Shown one piece after another: positions 34,745 to 43,460 of a stretch of DNA of 64,000 nucleotides. This DNA is from Chitinophagales bacterium. GTDB lineage: Bacteria; Bacteroidota; Bacteroidia; Chitinophagales; Chitinophagaceae. The stretch covers positions 248,001 to 312,000 of the forward strand of contig JAFLBL010000002.1 of NCBI GenBank assembly GCA_017303855.1, written 5' to 3'. Position 1 is the stretch's first letter. Every line of letters starts with the position of its first letter. Made by a program: the position numbers and the translations under genes. Below the pieces are notes generated by a model, which was given only the letters and a program-made list of their open reading frames with translations, was not told the origin of the DNA and did not search any database.

Positions 34745-36900
34745 AGCTTCAATTCTTTAATAATATTCGCGCCACCGCCCAGTTTGTCAATACACCACAA
34801 CACATAACGGATGTCTACACAGATGGTGCGGTTGAGGTCTTTGTCGAAAGCGAGTTTGTGACTCAGGGCTTCGTAGTTGCCATCGAAAGCCAGCCCGATC
34901 AGTTCGCCACGGCCATTAATCACGGGTGAACCGGAGTTACCACCGGTGATATCATTGGTGGTGATGAAGCCGATCACCAGTTCCTTGCGGGTAGGATCCA
35001 TGTACTGTCCGAAGTCCTTTTTCTTTAAGAGCTCAATCTGGTTGGCCGGCAGGTCAAATTCATAATCACCGGCTTTGTATTTTTCCAGCAATCCTTTGGA
35101 AGTGGTTACATAGTCATAGAAAACCGCGTCACGGGGACGATAGGATTTTACATTACCATAACTCACCCGCATGGTGAATGTGGCATCGGGATACATCATC
35201 TTCGCTTTGGCAGGATCCATTTCCATTACGCCTTTGAGATAAAGCCGGCCAAACTCGGCATTCTTCGCATTGAACTGCTGGGAGAAAGGACCATACTTTG
35301 TGTTATAATTTACCAGGAAAGCACTGGCATGGGCGAATGCAAGATCACTCTGCAGGGTTACCGCATCGGGATTGGCCACAAAAGCTGACCATTTACCTTC
35401 ATCAAATAACATGGTCTTGCTGAATACATCGGCAGCGTATTTTTTATACGTGGCTTCATCATTCAGCGGTCCATAGCTGTTTTTCAGCGTACCAAAGAAA
35501 CCAAGCGGATGTTGTTGCTGATCCACTTCTTCATAGAACATACGGGTAGTAGCCGCAAGAATGTGCTGGTCACTTACTTTATTTTCTTCGGCCAGGAAGG
35601 CAGTCCGCTGTTTGCCCGCTGCTTCCACTGCTTTGGTTATATCAGCCCTGGAGGTACCCTGTTTTACCAGGGCGGCTTCCAGTTGCAGCAGTGAGCCGGC
35701 AAATGCGATCAGGGGAGAACCCATTACGCCTTCATTGATAAATACGCGGTGTTTGGCATACGGTCTCCAGGCATCATAGGCTTTGCCCCAATCAGCAAAA
35801 AGATTTTCGTATTCGGGTTTACCCTTGGCCCAGGCATTGAATTTTACTTCTGTAGCCTGCTTTTGTCCGAATACATCGTATTTCAGTAACTGTTTGGTTT
35901 CGCCATCAAAGAATTTCCAGTAGTTGGCAATGCCGGCATAGGAAGAAGACAGCTGGAGTTTCACCGCCGGGTCTTTCTTCATTTCATCAAACATGTATTT
36001 CAAACGGGCATCCCGCAGTTTTACCAGTGTGGGGTTGTTGATATCGGTAGCCAGTTTGATACCATAGGAACTTTCGTACCGGTTGGTGCCGCCGGGGTAT
36101 CCCCAGATCATGGAGAAGTCGCCGTCTTTCAGGGGACGTAAAGAAACGGGCAGGTACCATTTCGGTTTCATGGGTTTATTGCTTTCGGCATGTTTGGCGG
36201 GTTTGCCATCGGCATCGGTATAAACGCGGAAAACGGAGAAGTCGCCGGTATGGCGGGGCCATTCCCAGTTGTCGGTATCGCCACCGAATTTACCTACGCT
36301 TTCGGGGGGGGTGCCAACCAGACGGATATCGGTGTAGCGCTGATACACGAACGCAAGAAACTGGTTGCCTTTGAAAAGCGGGCTTACCCGGGTTTCAATA
36401 TTCTGGGTGGCATCGCTCAGGCGTTTATTGATGGCGGCGAGTACGGCTCCTTGTTTGGCCACGCGTTCTGAGCCACCAAGTCCCTTTAAGGAATCCATTA
36501 CTTCTTTGGTTACATCATCAATACGCAGGAGAAACTGCACACTGAGGTTAGTGGGGATCTCCTCGCCTTTGCTTTTGGCATAAAAGCCATCGCGCAGGTA
36601 GTTTTTTTCCATGGAACTGGCGGAGGCAATGGCGCCGTATCCGCAGTGGTGGTTGGTAAAGATCAGTCCTTCGGAACTGACGATCTCCCCGGTACATCCG
36701 CCGCCAAAAATGATGATCGCGTCTTTCAGGGACGGTTTGTTGATGTTGTAAAGTTGTTCTTTGGTGAGTTTAAGTCCTTTTTTCACCATATCGTTATATA
36801 CCTGCTGTCCCAGCAGCAAGGGCAGCCACATCCCTTCATCGGCCATGGTCTTACCGATCAGGGTAATAAATAATACAATCGTTAACAGGATCTTCTTCAT
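34735..36900 (-). CDS. S46 family dipeptidyl-peptidase (DPP7-like)
   Basis: 721 aa from the ATG at 36900 (MKKILLTIVLF), giving a signal peptide ending TMADEG; the seven codons upstream are ignored. The chymotrypsin-like triad is His in IFTNHHCGYGA, Asp in GGDTDNWEWPRHTGDF and Ser in ITGGNSGSPVING. Downstream, LAFDGNYEAL carries Gly where DPP11 has Arg (FDRNWEA), which from published S46 work predicts hydrophobic rather than acidic P1 residues. The enzyme trims dipeptides from peptides in the periplasm. An array and terminator follow. Confidence 0.93.
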   Translation of the reverse strand: MKKILLTIVLFITLIGKTMADEGMWLPLLLGQQVYNDMVKKGLKLTKEQLYNINKPSLKDAIIIFGGGCTGEIVSSEGLIFTNHHCGYGAIASASSMEKNYLRDGFYAKSKGEEIPTNLSVQFLLRIDDVTKEVMDSLKGLGGSERVAKQGAVLAAINKRLSDATQNIETRVSPLFKGNQFLAFVYQRYTDIRLVGTPPESVGKFGGDTDNWEWPRHTGDFSVFRVYTDADGKPAKHAESNKPMKPKWYLPVSLRPLKDGDFSMIWGYPGGTNRYESSYGIKLATDINNPTLVKLRDARLKYMFDEMKKDPAVKLQLSSSYAGIANYWKFFDGETKQLLKYDVFGQKQATEVKFNAWAKGKPEYENLFADWGKAYDAWRPYAKHRVFINEGVMGSPLIAFAGSLLQLEAALVKQGTSRADITKAVEAAGKQRTAFLAEENKVSDQHILAATTRMFYEEVDQQQHPLGFFGTLKNSYGPLNDEATYKKYAADVFSKTMLFDEGKWSAFVANPDAVTLQSDLAFAHASAFLVNYNTKYGPFSQQFNAKNAEFGRLYLKGVMEMDPAKAKMMYPDATFTMRVSYGNVKSYRPRDAVFYDYVTTSKGLLEKYKAGDYEFDLPANQIELLKKKDFGQYMDPTRKELVIGFITTNDITGGNSGSPVINGRGELIGLAFDGNYEALSHKLAFDKDLNRTICVDIRYVLWCIDKLGGGANIIKELKLMK

Positions 36901-36996
36901 ACAAGTGATTTTAGGGGACAAACCTACAGAAAAAGGATATTCGGGATACTGAGTTTTGTCTGAATGGCTTATTTTGGAGGCAGAATTGAACTGCTT

Positions 36997-38340
36997 ATGT
37001 CAAAAAAATATCTGGCCCTTATCCTTCTGTCCGCTCTTTTCCTGGTGAATTCCTGTGGTAAAAAAGACAGCCCTCCAGCCCCGACACCCACCCCGGTTCC
37101 GGGATGCGCAACGGGTACGGCTCCGGCCAATGGGTCTTTTGTCACCACTACCAGTATAACCCTCAACTGGTCTTCCGTAGCCACGGCCAGCAGTTATGAT
37201 CTTTACCTGGGAACCACGGCGGTACCCACCACACTGATTGCTTCCAGTGTTACGGGTACCAGTTATGCCTATACCATTCCGGCCACCCCCAATGCCACCT
37301 ATTACTGGTATGCCCTGCCGAAAAATGCGGGTGGGTCGGCCACAGGCTGTACCGGTACGGTGCAATCATTTACTTATATCGTGATCCAGGCACCAACTGC
37401 TCTTAACTATTATGTAGTGGGTTATATGCCTTCTTACCGGGTTATTGCGGATATTCCGGATCAGAAATTTAAGATGACCAATGTGGTGGTATATGCGTTT
37501 TATGGCGTAAACAGTTCGGGCGGACTTACTGCACCTGCTACAGGCAGCAGCCTGGCCGCAGTGGCTGCCAAGTCAAAAGCCAATGGGGCAAAGATCCTGC
37601 TGGGTATCAATGACGGCAGTGGTGACGGGAAGACCAATTTCAAAGCGATGGCGGCAACCCCTGCCGGGCGAAATAATTTTATAAAAGCTATAATGGCGGT
37701 GGTTAGAGCCAATACACTTGACGGGGTGGATATGGACTGGGAATTTCCGACCACATCTGATGGAACGGATGTTACATTTACCGAACTGATGAAAGAGCTC
37801 TCGGATTCCCTGCACCGGGATGCCCGGTATTATTTATCCTGCGCGGTAACAGCTGGTAAATATGCCGGGGGTATCCGGGATGCAATAAAGACAGAGCTGT
37901 TTCCCTATGTTGATTTCTTCAATATCATGGCCTATGATGACTTCAGTACCAGTACGCCCTACCGGCATCACAGTGATTATGCCCTGGCGCAGACCTGTCT
38001 GAATTACTGGCTGACCACCAGGGGTATGCCGGCCGTCAAAGCTGTGCTGGGTGTACCGGCTTACGGTCGTCCGTCGGGTATGACGCAAAGCGGTACGATA
38101 AAAACCTATAAAGATATCCTGGCTGCCGGTGGTAACCCCCAATATGATTCAGCCGTGGTATCCACAACAACCTACCCTTCGTATACAGTCTATTACAATG
38201 GACAATATACAGTTAAGCGGAAAGCCAAGCTGGCCAAAGACATAGCCGGCGGGGTGATGTTCTGGGAAAAAGGGCAGGATGCCATGGACAATAACTCACT
38301 GCTGAAAGCGGCCTGTGACACGGTTGGGCGTGCCTACTAA
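36997..38340 (+). CDS. GH18 chitinase-like lipoprotein with N-terminal fibronectin III-like domain
   Basis: 447 aa from the ATG at 36997. Lipoprotein signal with LFLVNSC (Cys19), a Pro/Thr linker, then an FN3-like domain (about 35-125: SITLNWSSVATASSYDLYLG). The GH18 barrel starts YYVVGYMPSYR and has the catalytic DxxDxDxE as LDGVDMDWEFP (about 233-243), with the glutamate as proton donor, FNIMAYDDF and the closing GGVMFWEKGQD. Surface-exposed; would cleave chitin or peptidoglycan-like N-acetylglucosamine polymers. Fits the chitin-degrading habit of this group. Confidence 0.92.
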   Translation: MSKKYLALILLSALFLVNSCGKKDSPPAPTPTPVPGCATGTAPANGSFVTTTSITLNWSSVATASSYDLYLGTTAVPTTLIASSVTGTSYAYTIPATPNATYYWYALPKNAGGSATGCTGTVQSFTYIVIQAPTALNYYVVGYMPSYRVIADIPDQKFKMTNVVVYAFYGVNSSGGLTAPATGSSLAAVAAKSKANGAKILLGINDGSGDGKTNFKAMAATPAGRNNFIKAIMAVVRANTLDGVDMDWEFPTTSDGTDVTFTELMKELSDSLHRDARYYLSCAVTAGKYAGGIRDAIKTELFPYVDFFNIMAYDDFSTSTPYRHHSDYALAQTCLNYWLTTRGMPAVKAVLGVPAYGRPSGMTQSGTIKTYKDILAAGGNPQYDSAVVSTTTYPSYTVYYNGQYTVKRKAKLAKDIAGGVMFWEKGQDAMDNNSLLKAACDTVGRAY

Positions 38341-38425
38341 ATATCCTTTTTGATCAAGTTTTCCACAATGGGAAACACTTAATCGAAATACCCGGTAAAT
38401 CATTACATGGTATGGCGAAATCATG

Positions 38426-38432
38426 TACCTTT
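38426..38432 (+). promoter_or_regulatory. Candidate -7 box of T9SS cargo gene 1
   Basis: TACCTTT inside CATGTACCTTT, 21 bp upstream of the ATG at 38454. The same CATGTACCTTT occurs 26 bp upstream of the paralogue at 39731 (39694-39704), in otherwise different sequence. Resembles TAnnTTTG without the G. No clear -33 box. Confidence 0.4.
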
Positions 38433-38453
38433 CCTCTTTCAAAAATCTTAGTT

Positions 38454-39605
38454 ATGAAGAAACTCTACTTTACTTCTGCCTTATCACTATTCGTGGCACT
38501 GCTGGGCTTTACCGGCACAGCTGAAGCTCAGTGTACAGTCAACTATCTCCAGAATCCGAGTTTTGAGACACCTGTGGGTGGCGGCCTTGGAAATAACTTC
38601 TATGATCAGAGTGTACCTGGCAACGAAATTCCCAACTGGACTATTTCCACTTTGCTTACGGCCAATATTGTAAGAACGGATGGTGTTACTGTCTATGGTG
38701 GCGGCCCCAATGCTGCTGCGGCTGGTGTACAATACCTGGATATCCTGACGGGTGGCGGAGATGTTACATTTACCCAGACTTTTGTACTGGGTTGTACCGC
38801 CGACCTTACTTTCCGTGGCGATTTTGCAGCACGTGAAGGTGGGCTCAGCTGGACGGCTTTTATTGAAATTGTAAATGCAAGTAACGTAGTGGTGGCTACT
38901 TCTACTGTCCGTAACTCTACTCCCCCGGATGCCGACAACGATCCTGCATTCGACGCAATCTGGTATACCGTGAACGGTACCGCTACAGCTTTGCCAGCCG
39001 GCACTTATACATACCGTGTTACTTTACCGGAAGATGCCAATTTTGACAATGCTTTCCTTTGTGCCAGTCCCGGTTGTTTACTGCCTGTGACCCTGAAAGC
39101 CTTTGATGTAAAACTGAACAGCTGTGTTTCCAGTGCCAAATGGTCGGCTACTGAAGAAACCAACCTGAGCAACTACACGCTTGAATACAGTAAGAATGGC
39201 ATCGACTTTACCGCTGTTTCTGTGGTAGATGCAAGCGGAATCAATAAAGAATACAGTGTACAGCACGTACCCGCTAACGGCAAAGCTTTCTACCGCCTCA
39301 AAATGGTAGACCTGGATGGCAAAGTGGCTTACAGCAAATTGCAGGTGCTGAATATCAACTGCAGTAAAAATACGATTCTCGTATACCCCAACCCGGTTAG
39401 CGATAACCTGAATATAAACGTGAATTTTGTGGGTGGCGTGAAAACAGCCAGTGCCACATTGTACGATATCAGCGGTCGCCTGGTGGTACGCAAACTCCTG
39501 ACCAATGGGACAAATACGATTGACATGGGTGCTATAAGTTCCGGCATCTACAATCTCGTTGTGGTTCAGGATGATGTAGTGACCACATACAAGATTAAAC
39601 GCTGA
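38454..39605 (+). CDS. Type IX secretion cargo protein, tandem paralogue 1
   Basis: 383 aa from the ATG at 38454; signal peptide ends GTAEAQ. Residues about 27-215 form a jelly-roll-like domain beginning CTVNYLQNPSFETP, similar to DUF642/carbohydrate-binding folds. An Ig-like segment (VTLKAFDVKLNSCVSSAKW, ATEETNLSNYTLEYSKNGI) leads to the type A sorting domain (ILVYPNPVSDNLNI, ATLYDISGRLVVRKL, SSGIYNLVVVQDD, TYKIKR). The sorting domain sends it through the outer membrane by T9SS. About 65% similar to the next gene. Confidence 0.9.
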   Translation: MKKLYFTSALSLFVALLGFTGTAEAQCTVNYLQNPSFETPVGGGLGNNFYDQSVPGNEIPNWTISTLLTANIVRTDGVTVYGGGPNAAAAGVQYLDILTGGGDVTFTQTFVLGCTADLTFRGDFAAREGGLSWTAFIEIVNASNVVVATSTVRNSTPPDADNDPAFDAIWYTVNGTATALPAGTYTYRVTLPEDANFDNAFLCASPGCLLPVTLKAFDVKLNSCVSSAKWSATEETNLSNYTLEYSKNGIDFTAVSVVDASGINKEYSVQHVPANGKAFYRLKMVDLDGKVAYSKLQVLNINCSKNTILVYPNPVSDNLNINVNFVGGVKTASATLYDISGRLVVRKLLTNGTNTIDMGAISSGIYNLVVVQDDVVTTYKIKR

Positions 39606-39632
39606 TCGTACTGACAACTGATAGTATTAGAG

Positions 39633-39665
39633 AACTGTCCCGGACAATCCGGGACAGTTTTTTTT
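39633..39665 (+). terminator. Terminator between the two T9SS paralogues
   Basis: Arms AACTGTCCCGGA (39633-39644) and TCCGGGACAGTT (39648-39659) form a 12-bp stem with a 3-nt loop, followed by a T run to 39665. It separates the two paralogues into independent transcripts. Confidence 0.93.
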
Positions 39666-39693
39666 AATCCGGAAGTGGTTCGTTTTACAAAAC

Positions 39694-39704
39694 CATGTAC
39701 CTTT
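39694..39704 (+). promoter_or_regulatory. Candidate -7 region of T9SS cargo gene 2
   Basis: CATGTACCTTT, the same 11-mer as upstream of the first paralogue, 26 bp before the ATG at 39731. Conservation in otherwise diverged leaders suggests function. Confidence 0.4.
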
Positions 39705-39730
39705 ATTTCTGACCAAAAACCAACGCAGTT

Positions 39731-40879
39731 ATGATGAAAATTCGTCTCCTGACAGGAATAGTGTTTGTACTTCTTATTTCAACTATACCTCACCGTGCCC
39801 TCAGTCAGTGTACACTGAACTATCTCCAGAATCCGGGTTTTGAAGCACCCGTTGCCCCCGGCCTTGGCAATAATTTTTATGATCAGAATATTCCGGCCCA
39901 GCAGATCCCAAACTGGTCTGTACAAGGGAACCTGACCGCCAATATTATTAAAACAGATGGAGTAACTAATTACAACGGCGGTCCCAATGCGGCTTCAGAA
40001 GGAACCCAGTATTTTGATGCCCTTTCCGGAAACACATTCTTTTTTGTCAGCCAGACTTTTGTACTCGGTTGTACCGCGGATCTTACTTTTCGTGGCGATT
40101 TTTCAGCCCGCGACGGCGGGGATAACTGGGATGCCTATATTGAAATCGTTAACTCCTCCAATGTAGTCGTGGCTACATCGGCTACCCGCAGTTTTATTCC
40201 AACTGACCTGGATCTGCCCGGACAGGATGCAGTCTGGTATACACTCGCCGGTACGGCTACAGGACTTCCTGCAGGAACATATACCTATCGTGCCCGTCTC
40301 TGGGATGATGGTAATTTTGATAACGCCTTTCTGTGTGCCAGCCCTGGTTGCCTGCTCCCGGTGACCCTGAAAGCCTTTGATGTAAAACTGAATGGTTGTG
40401 TCTCCAGTGCCAAATGGTCGGCTACGGAAGAAACCAACCTGAGCAACTACACGCTTGAATACAGTAAGAACGGTATTGACTTTACACCTGTTTCCGTTCT
40501 GGACGCAAGCGGTATCAATAAAGAATACACGGTACAACATATTCCTGCTGCCGGAAGAGCCTTCTACCGCCTTAAAATGGTGGATATCGATGGCAAAACA
40601 GCTTATAGCAAACTGCAGGTACTGAATATCAGTTGCACAAAAAACACCGTACTTGTATTCCCGAATCCGGTAACGGATCAGTTGAATGTGAATGTGAATT
40701 TTGTCAATGGATCACATACGGCATCGGCCGCGCTTTATGATATCAGTGGCCGTGTTATCCTCCGCAAACAGCTGGTGAACGGTACTAATGCTTTTGATAC
40801 AAGAGCCCTGACTGCAGGTATCTATAACCTGGTATTGGTACAGGATGGTGAAGTAACCAGTTACAAGATTAAGAAGTAA
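39731..40879 (+). CDS. Type IX secretion cargo protein, tandem paralogue 2
   Basis: 382 aa with signal peptide ending RALSQ. Same architecture as the preceding gene: jelly-roll-like N-terminal part (CTLNYLQNPGFEAP, FVLGCTADLTFRGDF), Ig-like segment and type A sorting domain (VLVFPNPVTDQLNV, ALYDISGRVILRKQ, TAGIYNLVLVQDG, SYKIKK). The segment around residues 213-255 is nearly identical at the DNA level to paralogue 1 while flanks have diverged. The last four residues differ only in KR/KK. Surface or secreted protein of unknown ligand. Confidence 0.9.
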   Translation: MMKIRLLTGIVFVLLISTIPHRALSQCTLNYLQNPGFEAPVAPGLGNNFYDQNIPAQQIPNWSVQGNLTANIIKTDGVTNYNGGPNAASEGTQYFDALSGNTFFFVSQTFVLGCTADLTFRGDFSARDGGDNWDAYIEIVNSSNVVVATSATRSFIPTDLDLPGQDAVWYTLAGTATGLPAGTYTYRARLWDDGNFDNAFLCASPGCLLPVTLKAFDVKLNGCVSSAKWSATEETNLSNYTLEYSKNGIDFTPVSVLDASGINKEYTVQHIPAAGRAFYRLKMVDIDGKTAYSKLQVLNISCTKNTVLVFPNPVTDQLNVNVNFVNGSHTASAALYDISGRVILRKQLVNGTNAFDTRALTAGIYNLVLVQDGEVTSYKIKK

Positions 40880-40915
40880 CGTTTTGTTTTGTTTATAAGC
40901 CCTTAAGGTAGTAGC

Positions 40916-40956
40916 AAAAAGCCTGTCTGCTTTGTTTACAAAGCGACAGGCTTTTT
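40916..40956. terminator. Bidirectional terminator between convergent genes
   Basis: Arms AAAAAGCCTGTC (40916-40927) and GACAGGCTTTTT (40945-40956) extended by an inner GCTTTG/CAAAGC stem. A run on one side and T run on the other serve both the T9SS gene (plus) and the 41015 gene (minus). Confidence 0.93.
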
Positions 40957-41014
40957 CAATGTTACAGGTATGTATGTTGAACGGTTATGCCGGTTAAATA
41001 GGAGGCCTATCTGT

Positions 41015-41860
41015 TTATTTATAGCCTTTCCAGCTCCGGGTTTTCTTATCAAATAACCAGTAGATACCATTGGCATAGCTGAAGTTCAGGTTGTCTTCCA
41101 ACGGTGCCGTATCCGGTAATGCAAGTGCCCGGGTCATATATCCGGTGGATATGTCATATAATTCAATTTCACCCGTGGCGGAACTTAGTAAGCCAAGCTC
41201 GGCTCCTTTGATGCCGGTGTATACCACGGTAGACAGGTTATAATCATAGAGTATTTCCAGGTTGTCAATAAAATCATCTGCTTCTTCTTTCAGTGTGGCG
41301 AGGTACAGCAGGATGTCCTCTTTCACTATACCGTCGGCCGCATTGTATACAGAAATATTTCCCTCATCATTAAAGAAGTATATTTCGTTTTTAACGGGGT
41401 TAAAGGCACCAACCGATTGTTCTGCCGGCTGGTTCATACCCTCTGCAATTGTTTTTACGAATACCGGTATGCCCTTGCTGTTCAAAGAGTATTCACCCCA
41501 TCCGAAATCATTGTAACCGTTTGTCTGCAGGTTTTTCTTTTTGGGATTGTACCAGAGACCACGTACATCAAATCCGGTTTTAAGGGTATCGGATGAAAGA
41601 CGTTTACCTTTTATATCGAAAACAGCCATGGCAAATTTTACATTTCCGGCGATGGCGGCATAATATTTTTTCTGAACCGGGTGCCATGCCACTGAAGCGC
41701 CATTGGCTCCTTCATCGCCGGGCATGGGCAGGGTCATAACTTCTTTCAGTGTAGTGGCCGGTTTAGCGGCTTCTGTGGATTTGGGTGAGGCGGGGGTCTG
41801 AGCGCCGGCCAATACGGTCAGCAGCAAAAAGCCGAAAACAAACAGGTGTGTTTTTTTCAT
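41015..41860 (-). CDS. Exported beta-propeller-like protein, unknown; regulon member
   Basis: 281 aa with signal peptide ending LAGAQ and a short Pro/Ala linker. Short repeated strand patterns (ASVAWHPVQKKYYAAIAG, SVGAFNPVKNEIYFFND, ELYDISTGYM, ANGIYWLFDKKTRSW) suggest a small beta-propeller. I do not recognise a family. Its promoter carries a perfect copy of the ATACCC-N6-GGGTAT operator with the correctly spaced -7 box (41877-41924), linking it to the two-component system at 52.9 kb. Ends at a bidirectional terminator. Confidence 0.72.
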   Translation of the reverse strand: MKKTHLFVFGFLLLTVLAGAQTPASPKSTEAAKPATTLKEVMTLPMPGDEGANGASVAWHPVQKKYYAAIAGNVKFAMAVFDIKGKRLSSDTLKTGFDVRGLWYNPKKKNLQTNGYNDFGWGEYSLNSKGIPVFVKTIAEGMNQPAEQSVGAFNPVKNEIYFFNDEGNISVYNAADGIVKEDILLYLATLKEEADDFIDNLEILYDYNLSTVVYTGIKGAELGLLSSATGEIELYDISTGYMTRALALPDTAPLEDNLNFSYANGIYWLFDKKTRSWKGYK

Positions 41861-41876
41861 GATGACGAATTTGCCC

Positions 41877-41924
41877 TAAATATAGGGGCGCCAACCCTCC
41901 TGTTATATACCCGTTAGCGGGTAT
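41877..41924 (-). promoter_or_regulatory. Regulon operator/promoter F (gene 41015-41860)
   Basis: Palindrome ATACCCGTTAGCGGGTAT (41907-41924), perfect 6-bp arms and 6-bp centre, followed on the minus strand after 22 bp by TATATTTA (41884-41877), a 7/8 match to TAnnTTTG. The ATG is 16 bp further. The palindrome touches the obgE stop codon, so it may also end obgE transcription, though no T run supports that. Confidence 0.7.
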
Positions 41925-42925
41925 TATTCCACCGGTTGATTCAGTACATTCCAGAGCAGGTCTTTTAGTTCGGTCAGCCCTTTATTGGTTACGGAAGAGA
42001 TAAAAACATGGGGTACATTTTCGGGAAGCTCCTGCTTTATCGCCTGTTTCAGTTCATCATCCAGCATATCACTTTTACTGATGGCAATGATAAATTGTTT
42101 ATGCAGCAGTTCCGGATTGTATTGTTCCAGTTCATTGACAAGGATGTCGAACTCCTTTTTATGGTCATCGCTGTCGGCCGGTATCAGGAACAACAGCACT
42201 GAGTTGCGTTCGATATGGCGCAGGAACCGGTGTCCCAGTCCTTTCCCTTCAGCCGCGCCCTCAATAATACCGGGCAGGTCGGCAATACAGAAGCTCTTGC
42301 CATCGCGGTATTCCACCATGCCAAGGTTGGGAGTAAGGGTGGTAAATGCATAGTTGGCAATCTTGGGTTTGGCAGCCGTGATTACTGAAAGCAATGTGGA
42401 CTTGCCCGCATTGGGAAAGCCGACCAGGCCCACATCGGCCAGCACTTTTAATTCCAGTATTTTCCAGCCCTCCTGTCCGGGTAATCCGGGTTGTGCATGT
42501 TCCGGCGCCTGGTTGGTGGGTGTGGCAAAATGGGAATTACCCAATCCGCCTTTCCCGCCGGGCATCCAGATGATTTCCTGTCCGTCTTCCAGTATCTCCA
42601 CCTCCTGTGTATCCGTTTCTTCGTCGCGGGCTACTGTTCCCAGCGGTACTTCGATGATAATATCTTTTCCGTCACGGCCATGGCAGTTATTGGCGCCCCC
42701 TTTTTCCCCGTCTTCAGCCAGTACGTTCTTATAATACCGTAAGTGTAAAAGGGTCCAGAGGTTACTGTTGCCCCGCAGAATAATATGTGCGCCACGGCCC
42801 CCATCGCCCCCGTCGGGACCACCCAGTGCAGTGAACTTATTGCGCATGAAATGTTTATTGCCGGCGCCACCATGGCCACTGCGGCAGAAAATGCGGATCT
42901 GATCTACGAAATTACTTTTCTCCAA
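41924..42925 (-). CDS. obgE: GTPase Obg/CgtA
   Basis: 333 aa. The glycine-rich Obg fold begins [19 protein letters not shown] and the GTPase has G1 [10 protein letters not shown]2/G3 [10 protein letters not shown] and [10 protein letters not shown]4 SKSD and G5 SSVTNKGL. Obg binds the 50S subunit and takes part in ribosome assembly and the stringent response. There is no ATG before the conserved NFVDQ; the TTG at 42925 (L-EKSNFVDQ) is the best start, because the long upstream frame to 43447 is antisense to another gene. The C-terminal extension of E. coli Obg is absent. Confidence 0.9.
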   Translation of the reverse strand: MEKSNFVDQIRIFCRSGHGGAGNKHFMRNKFTALGGPDGGDGGRGAHIILRGNSNLWTLLHLRYYKNVLAEDGEKGGANNCHGRDGKDIIIEVPLGTVARDEETDTQEVEILEDGQEIIWMPGGKGGLGNSHFATPTNQAPEHAQPGLPGQEGWKILELKVLADVGLVGFPNAGKSTLLSVITAAKPKIANYAFTTLTPNLGMVEYRDGKSFCIADLPGIIEGAAEGKGLGHRFLRHIERNSVLLFLIPADSDDHKKEFDILVNELEQYNPELLHKQFIIAISKSDMLDDELKQAIKQELPENVPHVFISSVTNKGLTELKDLLWNVLNQPVE

Positions 42926-43003
42926 AACCTTACTTTTACGGTATGCCCGCTGTGATATACGGCGGAACTGCAAATATACCTTAACCATTTTTAAACCACT
43001 GAT

Positions 43004-43396
43004 ATGAAATACCTGCTCCTGCTGCTCAGTTTCCCCATCATGGCGGCCACCGACTGCAGTAAGAAAAAGGCAAAAACACAGGCTGTCACGGGTCAGGAAG
43101 TGATACTGACCGATCCGGTAACAACCGATACCGTGCCATCCGTGGTCCGCAAAATTATCGACAGCCTGGCAAAGGATAGTCCGCCACTGGTTCCCCGGAA
43201 TGTGGAGGCTTACCTGTACAATGGCAAAACCGTGTACCTGGTCACCATGCCCTGCTGTGATTTTTTCAATGACCTGTATGACACCACCGGCAAAAAAATC
43301 TGTTCTCCCTCGGGAGGCCTTACCGGTAAGGGAGATGGGAACTGCCCGGATTTTGCGGAAAAAGGGAAATGGGTGAAGCTGTTGTGGAAGGGGTGA
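43004..43396 (+). CDS. DUF6970-like small exported protein
   Basis: 130 aa with signal peptide; TDCSKKK suggests lipidation at Cys18. The conserved C-terminal half reads [27 protein letters not shown], then [19 protein letters not shown] and VKLLWKG, with four cysteines in CC and C...C spacing, as in the DUF6970 family of Bacteroidota. Function unknown; the cysteines probably form disulfides in the periplasm. It is divergent from obgE and convergent with the T9SS gene, the gap being a repeat hairpin. Confidence 0.82.
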   Translation: MKYLLLLLSFPIMAATDCSKKKAKTQAVTGQEVILTDPVTTDTVPSVVRKIIDSLAKDSPPLVPRNVEAYLYNGKTVYLVTMPCCDFFNDLYDTTGKKICSPSGGLTGKGDGNCPDFAEKGKWVKLLWKG

Positions 43397-43400
43397 ATAA

Positions 43401-43459
43401 TGAGTCGTGAGTCGAGAGTCGAGAGTGGTGAGTGGAGTACACTCCACTCACCACTCTCG
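43401..43459. terminator. Heptamer-built hairpin between convergent genes
   Basis: Five heptamers TGAGTCG, TGAGTCG, AGAGTCG, AGAGTGG, TGAGTGG (43401-43435) face the inverted heptamers CCACTCA, CCACTCT (43444-43457). The result is a perfect 19-bp stem (43420-43438 with 43441-43459) and a 2-nt centre. It starts 4 bp after the plus-strand stop and ends 1 bp before the minus-strand stop, so it is the only possible terminator for both. No T run. Confidence 0.8.
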
Positions 43460-43460
43460 T

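Noticed and set aside
41924..43447. obgE frame extended to 43447
   Set aside because: The upstream part is antisense to the DUF6970 gene and to the heptamer hairpin; the Obg fold begins right after the TTG at 42925.
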